Counted from the stretch's first letter, positions 18,245 to 27,400 are shown. The stretch: DNA of 64,000 nt from Phycisphaerales bacterium Planc_01 (GCA_001603075.1 LVBB01000024.1:62001-126000), one strand, 5' to 3'. Program-made: numbers and translations. The notes: a model not told the origin generated them from the letters alone.

Positions 18245-18278
18245 GTGGTTCCCTTTTGCGATCTGCCCGGGTAACCAC
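18245..18278. other. Imperfect hairpin
   Basis: GTGGTT pairs with AACCAC, and CCC with GGG across a single bulged T, around a 15-nt loop. It may belong to the same structured element as the hairpin at 18203. Confidence 0.3.
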
Positions 18279-18312
18279 ATTATCTTCGCCAACGGTACAA
18301 GTTCAAACGGAA

Positions 18313-18337
18313 GGCCCCGCTTCAAGCCGGCGGGGCC
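18313..18337 (-). terminator. Likely terminator of the cold-shock gene
   Basis: GGCCCCGC pairs with GCGGGGCC over a 9-nt loop, 29 bases past the cold-shock stop codon. On the minus strand the stem is followed by TTCCGTTTG, which is only weakly T-rich. Confidence 0.45.
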
Positions 18338-18365
18338 GTTCGGTTCAAGTCTTCCCTGTCGTCAC

Positions 18366-18569
18366 TCAGCAAGGCCGGACGTTCGTCGCCTCCAGGCCCT
18401 TGCGACCCTGGGCCGGATCGTACTCGACGGGCTGACCATCCTGGAGCGTCTTGAAGCCTGTCCCGGCGATGTTCGAGTGATGGACGAACAGATCCTCGCC
18501 GCCGTCGTCCGGAATGATGAATCCGAACCCCTTCTTCTCACTGAACCACTTGACAGTCCCCTTTGCCAC
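18366..18569 (-). CDS. csp: Cold-shock domain protein (CspA family)
   Basis: 67 residues, the full length of a single cold-shock domain that binds single-stranded RNA and DNA. RNP1 (KGFGFI) and RNP2 (DLFVHHS) are intact. The C-terminal strand reads [17 protein letters not shown]. It starts with GTG at 18569, preceded by GAGGAG on the minus strand. A near-consensus promoter lies 110 bases upstream, giving a long leader as in cold-inducible csp mRNAs. A GC-rich hairpin follows the stop. Confidence 0.96.
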   Translation of the reverse strand: MAKGTVKWFSEKKGFGFIIPDDGGEDLFVHHSNIAGTGFKTLQDGQPVEYDPAQGRKGLEATNVRPC

Positions 18570-18672
18570 TTCGTCTTCTCCTCAGACCCCTATGGGCCTA
18601 CAACTACGGGCTCCCTCATTGGATCGACCCAGGTGCCGGTTCGAGGGAAGAAAAGCCTGCACCTTGACACAT
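18570..18672 (-). promoter_or_regulatory. Long 5' leader of the cold-shock mRNA
   Basis: About 103 nt between the predicted transcription start and the GTG. It can form a 6-bp stem (18631-18636 with 18659-18664). Long structured leaders control cspA-type mRNAs in other bacteria; the same role here is inferred. Confidence 0.45.
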
Positions 18673-18678
18673 GGATGT

Positions 18679-18707
18679 ATATTACCGGCCGTTGCGCAGA
18701 CTGTCAA
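18679..18707 (-). promoter_or_regulatory. Near-consensus sigma70 promoter of the cold-shock gene
   Basis: On the minus strand: TTGACA (18707-18702), an exact 17-bp spacer, then TAATAT (18684-18679). The -35 box is perfect and the -10 box matches five of six positions. This is the strongest promoter seen in the window. Confidence 0.75.
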
Positions 18708-18852
18708 AAAAATCGTGGTCTGCGATTGGAAAAACAGCACATCGGCGCAGAGGGACATGGTGGAGGCGCGGGCTCAAGGCGGACCGGCGCCCTCCGCGCG
18801 CGGTCCGATCGGCCGTCCGTGGCGGCCCCAGGAAAAGGGCCTCATCGCGGGC

Positions 18853-19071
18853 TTACGCGTTGGTCTTGAAGCAGTCCGTGCGCCAGCAGCACTCCACCCA
18901 GGGGCACTGGCCATTCGATCGGCCGAAGCAAGGCGTGCAGCCCTCGGCCATCTGAATGGCGTGGATCAGTTCGGTCTTCTTCATCTTGCCGGGCACGATC
19001 CCCAGTTCCTTGGCCCTGTTCTTGATGTCAGGCATCGTCATACGTTTCATCGTTGCACTCGCGACTGTCAT
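18853..19071 (-). CDS. Small SAP/Rho-N-like protein with Cys-rich tail
   Basis: 72 residues from ATG 19071, which has GGAGAG upstream; a further ATG at 19089 lacks a site. Residues 12-42 (MTMPDIKNRAKELGIVPGKM followed by KKTELIHAIQ) match the SAP / Rho N-terminal helix-extended-helix fold, which often binds nucleic acid. The tail has six cysteines (45, 48, 56, 61, 62, 67) that may bind metal. Similar short proteins occur in deltaproteobacteria and planctomycetes, from memory. Target and role are unknown. Confidence 0.75.
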   Translation of the reverse strand: MTVASATMKRMTMPDIKNRAKELGIVPGKMKKTELIHAIQMAEGCTPCFGRSNGQCPWVECCWRTDCFKTNA

Positions 19072-19586
19072 GTCTTCTCTCCATAACATCCGGCCTCAAG
19101 TCGACTCCTTTTTCGCTCTCTCGTCGGTCCATCCGCCGGTCCTACCTTGCCGCAGCACCGGTTCAATCACACTACTATCTTCGGCCAAAAGCAATGGTTT
19201 CCTCAGAAGACTTTACGCAAAACCGCCGTCCCGATTGCGGATCGGGCCCCACCGTCCGGTCGGACCGCCGTGGGGCCCGGTGCGTCTACGACCGGCATCC
19301 GACGGTGTTTCGTCGTCTGCAACCGTTCTTTTGAGACCTTTCGATTCGCTGAACGGACGTTTTGGGGTTGATATGGACGAGCGGAAGGACTACATCGTAG
19401 ACAGTCGCTTTTATCGGAGGCAACAGCATGAACATCCGCATCGACGGCCCGGGCGTTTCCCAAGCCGACAATCCAATCACACTGGCCGGTGCGCCCACTC
19501 CTACGTCCGAGAACCGATCCCAAGCCGGCACGTGGACACGAAAAGCGCAACGTCGCAAGCAACCGTTCCATTCCGAGGAATCTCCC
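19072..19586. other. Divergent intergenic region with ambiguous leader ORF
   Basis: This stretch separates the minus-strand SAP-like gene from the plus-strand hydrolase. No clear sigma70 promoter was found. An in-frame ATG at 19428 with a good GGAGG site (7 nt spacing) would add 53 residues to the hydrolase ahead of its signal peptide. The rest appears non-coding. Confidence 0.5.
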
Positions 19587-22214
19587 ATGAAGCCACGACA
19601 GACCACAACGATCCATGATCGGGAACGACGACGAATCCACGGGCTCGCCAAGGCACTGTCCCGGGCGATTGCAGGGATCAGCCTGCTGACGGCGGGCTCG
19701 ACATTGGGGCAGGATTTCGTGCCCTTCGTGATCCCGGCCGAGATCGATCGCGACCACGCGATCTGGATAAGAGACGATAGGCCTATCGCGGTCGATTCCG
19801 AACGGGTCGAGGCTCTTGGCAGCCATTTCTACCAGAGCGGCCGGCTGCGCATCTGGGGCGTGAATCTGTGTTTCGGAGCCAACTTCCCCACACACGAGGA
19901 TGCCCCGAGGGTCGCGGCTCGCCTGGCGGGGGCGGGCGTCAACTCTGTCCGACTCCATCATATGGACACCGCCCGCTGGCCCCGGGGCATCTGGAATGCG
20001 CAGGACGGCCGAACCCTTGCGCCGCAGGCCCTCGACCGCCTCGACTTCTTCATTAACGAGTTGGCAAGATGTGGCATCTGGGTCAACGTCAATCTGCACG
20101 TCGGCTACAAGCACAGCGAGGTTCTCGGCCTGCCCGAAACGAATCGCGAATTCGACAAGATCAGCGGAATTTTCACACCGGCCCTGATCGAGGCACAGAA
20201 GCGGTACGCGCGCGAGATTCTGACGCATATGAACCCCTATCGCAAGGTGCGTTACGCCGACGACCCGGCCATAGCCTTCGTCGAGATCACCAACGAGAAC
20301 AGCCTGTTCATGTGGGACGCCGAAGAGACCCTGCGGACGTTGCCTCCCTACTACGCCAACATCCTTCATGGGCGGTTCAACGCATGGCTGCGGCAGCGGT
20401 ACACCTCCGACAAAGCCCTGGCCGCCGCTTGGGACAAAGGCATCGAACCCCTTCGTGAGGACATGGTCACCAATGGGCGGTTCATCGTTTGGGAGCCCGG
20501 CAGGAACGTGCCGCAGCAGTGGAATCTGGAGCAACACGAGGGTTGCCAGGCCAGGCTGTCGCGTTTTCAGGGTCCGTCGGGCGACGCCGTGCAGGTCGAT
20601 ATCGGCAAAGCGAACCAAACCCAGTGGCACCTGCAACTGACCCAGGGCGGGCTCAAAGTGACCGAAGGGCGCTATTACACCCTCTCCTTTGAGGCCGCCG
20701 CACAGGCAGAACGCCAGATCGGATGCGTGGTCAGCCAGGCGCACTCGCCCTGGGCCAACCTGGGGCTCTCCAGAAGTGTGGACTTGAGCACCGAATGGCG
20801 GACATTCGAGTTCGGCTTCGTCGCCACGGCGGACGATGATAACGCAAGGATCAGCTTGTCCTTCAGCGGCGACCCGACGCCGTTCCACCTGACCCGCGTC
20901 GAACTGAGGCCGGGCGGACAGGTGGGCCTGGCCGAAGGCGAATCGCCCAGAGCCAACACCGTCACACTGTTCCGGGACCGTGAGAGTACGGCCCGCATCC
21001 TGGACCGCATGATCTTCCTGGCCGAGATCGAGAAGGCCTACTTCGACGACATGCGATCCTTCATCAAGAACGACCTCGGCTGCGCCGCATTGGTCACCGG
21101 GACGATTGTTTTCGGTCCGCTGGGTCTGTACGCCCAGAGCGACATGGACTTCATCGACAGCCACGCCTATTGGCAGCACCCCACATTCCCAGGCCGGGCA
21201 TGGGACGGAAACAACTGGCTGATCCAGCAACGACCCATGACCGATCATCCCGAGCAGGCGACGCTGTTTCGCATCGCCGCCGAGCGACTGCTGGACAAAC
21301 CCTTCACCGTAAGCGAGTACAATCACCCTGCCCCGCTCGACGCTCAGGCCGAGTGCGTGCCGATGATCGCGTCGTTCGCCGCCGCACAGGATTGGGATGG
21401 CATCTGGCTGTTCACCTACTCACATGCCACGGACGACTGGGCCCGCCGGACGATGAGCGGCTTCTTCGACATGGACACGAACCCCGCCAAGTGGGGCTTC
21501 ATGCGGGCGGGAACTGCCATCTTCCGCGACCGGTGCGTCGCTCCCGTGAAAGGCTTCGTATACTCGTCGCTGACAAAGGAAGACGATGTGGCCGCCGGAT
21601 TGGCGACGCTGCATCTGAAACACAACGCCAATATGCCGGGGGCCGCCGGCTTCGCCCGGGATGCCCTCCTCAAAGTGCAGCGCGTCACAGCGCTGGCCGG
21701 CCGTGACGGACATCGAGATATCGTCGGTCCGCGAACACAGATCGCATGGACCGTCGAGAATGGAAAGGGCATGTACGCACTGGAAAGCTGGGGAGCATCG
21801 GTCTACACGGGGCATGCGAGCCGGTTCCAGGACGCAACCGACGGGAAGATCAGGATCGCCCAGCCCCCATTCGCCGCCTTGACGATGACCGGACTGGGCG
21901 GCGAGGAGTGGGTCCCCCTGGGCAAACGGGATCGGATTCTCGTGACCGCCTGCGGGCGGTGCGAGAATGTCGAAATGGGCTTCTCGGCGGACCGGCGGAC
22001 GGTCGGGCGAAATTGGGGCGCGGCGCCGGTGCAGATCGAGGCCGTTCGCGGGTCGCTCGTCCTGCCGGAGGGCAAATGGACCTGCCAGGCCCTGGCCCCG
22101 GACGGCTCGCCCAAACAGCAGGTGCCCATCGTGTATGAAGGCGACAAGCGGATTCTGAACCTGTCGCCGGAATACGGAACCATGTGGTATCTTCTCGAGA
22201 GTGCTACGCCATGA
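19587..22214 (+). CDS. Secreted clan-A (GH5-like) glycoside hydrolase with nested CBM4/9-like domain
   Basis: 875 residues from ATG 19587, chosen because GAGGAA lies 6 nt upstream and it places the signal peptide (hydrophobic part AIAGISLLTAGSTLGQ) near the N-terminus. The TIM-barrel start has RLRIWGVNLCF and NSVRLHHMD. The likely acid/base is Glu237 in VEITNENSLF and the nucleophile Glu577 in TVSEYNHP. Residues about 295-455 look like a CBM4/9 jelly-roll (WHLQLTQGGLKVTEGRYYTL) inserted between the two catalytic strands. A beta-sandwich tail follows. It sits 51 bp upstream of a GH50 agarase, so an algal galactan or related glycan is a fair guess. The exact GH family is uncertain. Confidence 0.78.
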   Translation: MKPRQTTTIHDRERRRIHGLAKALSRAIAGISLLTAGSTLGQDFVPFVIPAEIDRDHAIWIRDDRPIAVDSERVEALGSHFYQSGRLRIWGVNLCFGANFPTHEDAPRVAARLAGAGVNSVRLHHMDTARWPRGIWNAQDGRTLAPQALDRLDFFINELARCGIWVNVNLHVGYKHSEVLGLPETNREFDKISGIFTPALIEAQKRYAREILTHMNPYRKVRYADDPAIAFVEITNENSLFMWDAEETLRTLPPYYANILHGRFNAWLRQRYTSDKALAAAWDKGIEPLREDMVTNGRFIVWEPGRNVPQQWNLEQHEGCQARLSRFQGPSGDAVQVDIGKANQTQWHLQLTQGGLKVTEGRYYTLSFEAAAQAERQIGCVVSQAHSPWANLGLSRSVDLSTEWRTFEFGFVATADDDNARISLSFSGDPTPFHLTRVELRPGGQVGLAEGESPRANTVTLFRDRESTARILDRMIFLAEIEKAYFDDMRSFIKNDLGCAALVTGTIVFGPLGLYAQSDMDFIDSHAYWQHPTFPGRAWDGNNWLIQQRPMTDHPEQATLFRIAAERLLDKPFTVSEYNHPAPLDAQAECVPMIASFAAAQDWDGIWLFTYSHATDDWARRTMSGFFDMDTNPAKWGFMRAGTAIFRDRCVAPVKGFVYSSLTKEDDVAAGLATLHLKHNANMPGAAGFARDALLKVQRVTALAGRDGHRDIVGPRTQIAWTVENGKGMYALESWGASVYTGHASRFQDATDGKIRIAQPPFAALTMTGLGGEEWVPLGKRDRILVTACGRCENVEMGFSADRRTVGRNWGAAPVQIEAVRGSLVLPEGKWTCQALAPDGSPKQQVPIVYEGDKRILNLSPEYGTMWYLLESATP

Positions 22215-22265
22215 GTCCCCCGCCGTCGTTCACCATTCACACGGATCGACTGACAGGAACATGCC

Positions 22266-24359
22266 ATGAAGAAGCATCGAATCATTATCGCCCTGATAGC
22301 CTCACTGCCCCTGTTTCCGATGGCTTTGCCGTCTTCGGCAACCGATGACCGGCAGCCCCTGACCCTTTTTGACTTCGGCGCGTCGTTCCAGACGAGCACG
22401 GTGGCCACAAGCGATGCCCGCGTGAGCCTGGCCGCGCCGGACAGGCTGCGGATCGAAACCGGCCATGAGGCCCCCTGGCCCGGCGTCACACTCAAGGCCC
22501 CTGATGGAAGATGGGATCTGTCCGGCTACGAAACCATCGAATTCGAGGTGGCCAATCGAGGCGACCGGTCCGTCACGGTGAACTGCCGCGTGGACAACCC
22601 CGGCGCCGACGGCACGAACCACTGCGCCACCGACAACGTCACCGTCGCTCCGGGAGCATCAGAAACGCTGACCGTCCGTGTCTTTCCCGTCCCGTGGCGG
22701 CTCGACGCCCCCTTGGAGCTTGTGGGCATGCGGTCGGCGCCCACCCATGCGGGCAAACTCGATCCATCCAACGTCACACAACTGGTCATCTTCGTCAATC
22801 AGCCCAAGCACAATCACACCTTCGAGATCGGTCACATCTGCGCGAGTGGCTGCATCGAGATGCTCGATGCCTCGACGTTTCTGCCGTTCATCGACACATT
22901 CGGCCAGTACATTCACAAGGACTGGCCCGGCAAGACGCATTCAATCGAAGACCTGATCGCCCGCGCGCAGGCGGAGGAGCAAGACATCGAGACCCATCCG
23001 GGGCCACAAGACCGCAACGTGTATGGTGGCTGGGAACGCGGCCCGCAACTGGAGGCGACCGGGTTCTTCCGCGTGCAGAAGCACCAGGGCAAATGGTGGC
23101 TCGTCGATCCGGCGGGCAGGCTGTTCTGGTCACACGGCATCGACTGCGTCGGCACGGGCAACGCCACCCCAATCACCAACCGAGAGACGTATTTCCAGAA
23201 CCTTCCGCCGGAGGGCTCTTCGTTTGCCCGTTTCTATGGATCGGGCAGTTGGGCCCCGCACGGCTACTACAAGGATCACGCGCCCTACCGCACCTATGAT
23301 TTCAGCCGGGCCAATCTGCTGCGGAAGTACGGAAAGGACTTCGAACGGCTCTTCGCCGAGCGGACGCACCAACGCTTCAGGAGCTGGGGCATCAACACAA
23401 TCGCGAACTGGTCGGACGAGAGCATCTATCTGATGCGAAAGACACCCTACACAGCAACGATTCACTTCGAATCCAAGCACCTCGAAGGCTCGGAAGGCTA
23501 CTGGGGCAAGTTCTACGACGTCTTCGACCCCCGCTTCCGCGAGCAGCTTCGAAAGAGGCTGGCCCGCGAGAGGGATCGAACGGCCAACGACCCGTGGTGC
23601 ATCGGCTATTTCGTTCACAACGAGCTGTCGTGGGGCAACGACACCTCGCTGGCCTTCGCGGCGCTCGCGTCGCCGGCCGACCAGCCGGCCAAGAAGGTCT
23701 TCGTCGAAGATCTCAAGGCCAAGTATGAAACGATCTCCAGGCTTAACGAGGCGTGGGGAACCGATCACGCGTCATGGGAGGCATTCCTCCAAAGCCAGAC
23801 CGCTCCGGACAGGCAGAAGGCCCTGGCCGACCTCCATGCATTCTACGACAAGACGGCCCGGACGTATTTCGAGACGATTCGCGATGAGTTGAGGAAGGTC
23901 GCCCCCCACCACCTTTATCTGGGCTGTCGCTTCGCGTGGGTCAACGACATCGCCTCGCGCGCGGCCGCGGACTTCTGTGACGTCGTCAGCTACAATCGCT
24001 ACACGTACAGCGTCGAGGACCTGAAGCTGCCGGACGAGATCGACATGCCCCTGATCATCGGCGAGTTCCACTTCGGGGCGCTCGATCGCGGCATGTTCCA
24101 TACCGGCCTGCGCGCGACGAACGACCAGCAGGACCGGGCCGAGAAGTACGCCAACTACGTCCGTGGCGCCCTGCGAAACCCGCATATCGTGGGCACGCAC
24201 TGGTTCCAGTACAAGGACCAGGCCACGACCGGCCGAGGCGACGGCGAGAACTACCAGATCGGCTTCATCGACGTCTGCGACACGCCGTACCCCGAGATCG
24301 TCGCCAAGGCGCGTCAAGTCGGCGATTCCATGTATCCGTATCGTCTGAACGACGACTGA
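22266..24359 (+). CDS. GH50 beta-agarase
   Basis: A 697-residue secreted enzyme that cleaves beta-1,4 links in agarose, usually exolytically. It has a signal peptide (1-24) and an N-terminal CBM-like beta-sandwich (about 30-205). The catalytic barrel starts near 260 with WWLVDPAGRLFWSHGID. GH50 motifs include WGINTIANWSD and GSEGYWGKFYDVFDP. Glu453 in VHNELSWG is the likely acid/base and Glu600 in IIGEFHFGALDRGMFHTG the likely nucleophile. Length and motif order fit GH50 well. It forms a unit with the upstream hydrolase (51-bp gap). Confidence 0.92.
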   Translation: MKKHRIIIALIASLPLFPMALPSSATDDRQPLTLFDFGASFQTSTVATSDARVSLAAPDRLRIETGHEAPWPGVTLKAPDGRWDLSGYETIEFEVANRGDRSVTVNCRVDNPGADGTNHCATDNVTVAPGASETLTVRVFPVPWRLDAPLELVGMRSAPTHAGKLDPSNVTQLVIFVNQPKHNHTFEIGHICASGCIEMLDASTFLPFIDTFGQYIHKDWPGKTHSIEDLIARAQAEEQDIETHPGPQDRNVYGGWERGPQLEATGFFRVQKHQGKWWLVDPAGRLFWSHGIDCVGTGNATPITNRETYFQNLPPEGSSFARFYGSGSWAPHGYYKDHAPYRTYDFSRANLLRKYGKDFERLFAERTHQRFRSWGINTIANWSDESIYLMRKTPYTATIHFESKHLEGSEGYWGKFYDVFDPRFREQLRKRLARERDRTANDPWCIGYFVHNELSWGNDTSLAFAALASPADQPAKKVFVEDLKAKYETISRLNEAWGTDHASWEAFLQSQTAPDRQKALADLHAFYDKTARTYFETIRDELRKVAPHHLYLGCRFAWVNDIASRAAADFCDVVSYNRYTYSVEDLKLPDEIDMPLIIGEFHFGALDRGMFHTGLRATNDQQDRAEKYANYVRGALRNPHIVGTHWFQYKDQATTGRGDGENYQIGFIDVCDTPYPEIVAKARQVGDSMYPYRLNDD

Positions 24360-24660
24360 GGCTGTCACAAGGTGAACTGCCGGATAGAAGGACGCGAGGC
24401 CGACCTGCCCTCAACTCAACCGCTGCCAGGCCAGCCCCGCGATGTTGTTGGTGGACGACGATGAGATGCATCCATCCGCCAACCGATTCCCATTACAGCA
24501 TACCGAACGCGCTCCTGCAACGGTCGAAATGCTCGAATCGGAGAATGCCCGGTGAACGATTTGGATCGCTTCACGATTCCATCATTCCGTTGCCTCAACG
24601 CAAATTGACGGTGGCGACGGAGGCCATTATACTGGCGGTAACTTTTTCAAGGAGTTGCCG
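24360..24660 (+). other. Intergenic region upstream of sppA
   Basis: 301 bases without a credible gene. Its only clear content is the predicted promoter at 24605-24633. Confidence 0.5.
24605..24633 (+). promoter_or_regulatory. Predicted sigma70 promoter of sppA
   Basis: TTGACG at 24605-24610, a 17-bp spacer and TATACT at 24628-24633, each five of six matches. The predicted transcription start is about 20 nt before the ATG, with AAGGAG at 24649-24654. Confidence 0.65.
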
Positions 24661-25743
24661 ATGGGTTTCGATCAAGACAGTGATTATCTGGAGTCGTCGT
24701 TTCTGCCCGGACAGGGAGGGTCCAAACCGCCTTTCGGCCCCCCGCCACCGCCGCCACGACCGTACGAACCTTATCCCAAGCCGAAAAAGCGGTCGGGTAT
24801 CTGGCGGGCCTTCTGGGGAATCTTGTTCAGCTTGTCGTTTGTGGGCAACGTCGCGCTGTTTCTGCTCTTGATCGGCCTGGTCGCGTTCGTTGCCACGGGC
24901 CGGACTCGATTCTATGAGGAAGCCGTGGTCCGCGAAGGCCCGCGCACCGACAAGATCGTGCTCGTCCACATCGACGGCGTCATCGACGACAATCAGGCCG
25001 ATTACGTCTACCGGCAGCTTCAGACGGCACGCAAGGACCGCAACGTGCGCGCCATCATCGTCGGCGTCAACTCGCCCGGCGGAACGATCTCGGGCAGCGA
25101 TCGGATTTATCAGGAGATCCTCGCTTACCGCCAGGAGACCGGCCAGTCGGCGGTCGCCTTCATGCAGGGCATGGCCGCTTCCGGGGGGTATTATGCCTCG
25201 GTGGCCTGCGACCGGATCATCGCCGAACCTACGGCGATCACCGGCTCGATCGGCGTGGTGATGAGCTATTTCGTGTTCCAGGAATTGCTGGAGAACAAGC
25301 TTGGAATCCAGCCGGTCTATCTGGCCAAAGGGGCGAAGAAGGACTGGCCCAGCAGCTTCCGCGAGCCGAAGCAGGAGGAATTGGACTATATCCAGGAACG
25401 TCTGCTGAACCCGGCGTACGAGCGGTTCATCGAGATCGTCCAGGCCGGACGGGCCTCGATCCTGCCGCCCGATCAGGTGCGGAACCTCGCCGACGGCAGC
25501 ATCTATGTCGCGTCCAAGGCGCTCGATGAGAAACTCATCGACGAGATCGGCTATCTGGACGACGCGGTGGACGCTGTCCTGTCGCTGGCGGGAATCCAGG
25601 ACGCCCAGGTGGTCGAATACCGCAAGCCCTTCTCGTTTATGGACATGCTGAGCGTCGAGAGCCGCAATTCCTTCAAGCTCGACCGCGCCACGCTCTATGA
25701 GCTGAGCACGCCTCAGGTCCTGTACATGTGGAGCGCCTATTAG
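24661..25743 (+). CDS. sppA: Signal peptide peptidase SppA (S49 family)
   Basis: A 360-residue membrane-anchored serine protease that degrades cleaved signal peptides. I chose ATG 24661 (AAGGAG 6 nt upstream) over TTG 24655. A Pro-rich cytoplasmic tail (1-45) is followed by one membrane segment (about 48-79). The catalytic core has NSPGGTISGSDRIY (137-150), the nucleophile Ser174 in MAASGGYYAS, and TAITGSIGVV (191-200). A Lys in the AKGAKKD segment is the likely general base of the Ser/Lys dyad. Length fits the short, single-domain bacterial form. A GH5-like lipoprotein gene follows after 46 bp. Confidence 0.93.
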   Translation: MGFDQDSDYLESSFLPGQGGSKPPFGPPPPPPRPYEPYPKPKKRSGIWRAFWGILFSLSFVGNVALFLLLIGLVAFVATGRTRFYEEAVVREGPRTDKIVLVHIDGVIDDNQADYVYRQLQTARKDRNVRAIIVGVNSPGGTISGSDRIYQEILAYRQETGQSAVAFMQGMAASGGYYASVACDRIIAEPTAITGSIGVVMSYFVFQELLENKLGIQPVYLAKGAKKDWPSSFREPKQEELDYIQERLLNPAYERFIEIVQAGRASILPPDQVRNLADGSIYVASKALDEKLIDEIGYLDDAVDAVLSLAGIQDAQVVEYRKPFSFMDMLSVESRNSFKLDRATLYELSTPQVLYMWSAY

Positions 25744-25789
25744 GCGTCGGACAACCGTCGCAGATCCGCAGGCACTGGAGAAAACGAAG

Positions 25790-27400
25790 ATGGCAGACGC
25801 ATCGCGAGGCCCGTGCGGGACAACGCTTCGAACTCTGGCACGCAGCGGGTTCATCCTCCTGCTGATCGCTTTGACGGGATGCTCGTCCGGCCCGAAGATG
25901 GCACTGATTGTCACAACCCCCGACGGACAGGGCTTCGCAGACAGCGGAACCAACCTGCCCTTCGTGCCCTTCGGCACCAATTACTACGACCCGAACACGG
26001 GGTGGCCTCCGCAGGTCTGGAAGGAATTCGACCCGGACCGAGTCGCCTTGCAGTTCCAGGTGATGCGCGAACTCGGCGTCAACTGCGCGCGGGTCTTTCT
26101 GGCGGCTGCAACTTTTCAGCCCGACGCCGATACAATCGACGAGGAGTCGCTGAAGAAGCTCGACCGGCTGGTCCGGATCGCCCGCAAGACAGGCGTGCGA
26201 CTGATCCTCACGGGGCCGGATCACTGGGAAGGCCAGCCGCCCTATTGGAAGCCCGACCGCTTCGCCGGGCCGGAGGCGTTGCGGGCGCTCGACACATTCT
26301 GGACGGTCCTGGGCCGGCGATACCGGGGCGAACCGGCCGTCCTGGCGTGGGATCTGCTCAACGAGCCCGAGATGCCCTGGCACATCGAATCGTGGGAACC
26401 GATGTGGAATGCCTGGCTGCAATCCAAGTACGCCAGCCAGGACGCCTTGAAGGCCGCGTGGGGCGGGGAACTGGCGGCCGACGAAGCGCTCGGAAGCATC
26501 CAACCAGCCAGGGACGTCGCGGAGATGGGCAACCCGCGTCTTCACGACTGGCAGTTGTTCCGCGAGCATCTGGCCGACCAGTGGGTACAGCGCCAGGTTC
26601 GCGTGCTGCGCGAAGTGGACCCGACACATCCGATCACCGTCGGCTACATCCAGTGGTCTTTTCCGATGGTTCGGCCGGGCGAGCCGCACCTCTACTCGGC
26701 GTTCAACCCCCGTCGGCAGGCCCAGTGGCTCGACTTCATATCGATTCATTTCTATCCGGTCATGGGCCGGCCGTTTGGCTCCAAGACCAATTGGGACCGC
26801 AATCTCGCCTACCTCCAGACCATGCTGGCCTACTGTCACGTCGGCAAGCCTGTCGTGCTCGCCGAATACGGCTGGTACGGCGGAGGCGCCCCGCAAGGTC
26901 GGCCGTACCTGACCGAGGACGAACAGGGCCGGTGGATCGGTGCGGAGATCGAGGCATCGAGACGGCTGGCCCAGGGCTGGCTGTCCTGGCCCTTCGCCGA
27001 CACGCCCGAGGCGACCGACATGAGCGTCTTCGGAGGCCTGGTCACGCGCGATTACGTCCCAAAGTCGTGGGGCCTTCGCTTTCGCTCCTATGCGGCCGCC
27101 CTGTTCCTGCTGGCTCAGCCCACCCCGGAACTGCCGTCCTTCGACTTCTCGGCCTCTCTGACGGCGCCGATGGACGACTTGCTCGCCATGCACGCCGAGT
27201 ACACGCAACTGGTCCAGGACGCTCTGGCCCAGGCCGGGCCCGTGCCCGAGATCGAATTGCAGACTCAGCCCATGTCGGTGCAGGACGTAGAGGCCCTCAG
27301 ACAAAGGCAAGAGCAGCGACGCGACGAGTACCTGCGCCAACGAGCCGAACGCAACGGATCGCTATCCATCGACCAGATCGCCGAAGAGCGTCAGCGGTGA
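25790..27400 (+). CDS. GH5-like glycoside hydrolase lipoprotein
   Basis: 536 residues. The N-terminal segment ends in lipobox LTGC (28-31), so it should be tethered to a membrane. The barrel starts at FVPFGTNYYDP. The acid/base is Glu192 in DLLNEPEMPW and the nucleophile Glu359 in VVLAEYGWYGG, spaced as in GH5 and related clan-A families (mannanase or cellulase-like). The C-terminal 60 residues are Gln/Arg/Glu-rich and probably helical. The 3' end overlaps the convergent miaB gene by 39 bp. Substrate cannot be read from sequence. Confidence 0.82.
   Translation: MADASRGPCGTTLRTLARSGFILLLIALTGCSSGPKMALIVTTPDGQGFADSGTNLPFVPFGTNYYDPNTGWPPQVWKEFDPDRVALQFQVMRELGVNCARVFLAAATFQPDADTIDEESLKKLDRLVRIARKTGVRLILTGPDHWEGQPPYWKPDRFAGPEALRALDTFWTVLGRRYRGEPAVLAWDLLNEPEMPWHIESWEPMWNAWLQSKYASQDALKAAWGGELAADEALGSIQPARDVAEMGNPRLHDWQLFREHLADQWVQRQVRVLREVDPTHPITVGYIQWSFPMVRPGEPHLYSAFNPRRQAQWLDFISIHFYPVMGRPFGSKTNWDRNLAYLQTMLAYCHVGKPVVLAEYGWYGGGAPQGRPYLTEDEQGRWIGAEIEASRRLAQGWLSWPFADTPEATDMSVFGGLVTRDYVPKSWGLRFRSYAAALFLLAQPTPELPSFDFSASLTAPMDDLLAMHAEYTQLVQDALAQAGPVPEIELQTQPMSVQDVEALRQRQEQRRDEYLRQRAERNGSLSIDQIAEERQR

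Larger units (their letters stand above)
18020..18365. other. Hairpin-rich gap between convergent genes
   Basis: 346 bases with no credible gene between the acidic-protein gene (+) and the cold-shock gene (-). Three inverted repeats lie at 18203-18227, 18245-18278 and 18313-18337. No match to tmRNA, RNase P or SRP RNA signatures was seen on either strand. Confidence 0.6.

Noticed and set aside
18100-18300. Possible SRP RNA or 6S RNA
   Set aside because: A GTTGGTT stretch recalls the start of 4.5S RNA, but the conserved GGAAGGAAGCAGCC loop is absent on both strands.
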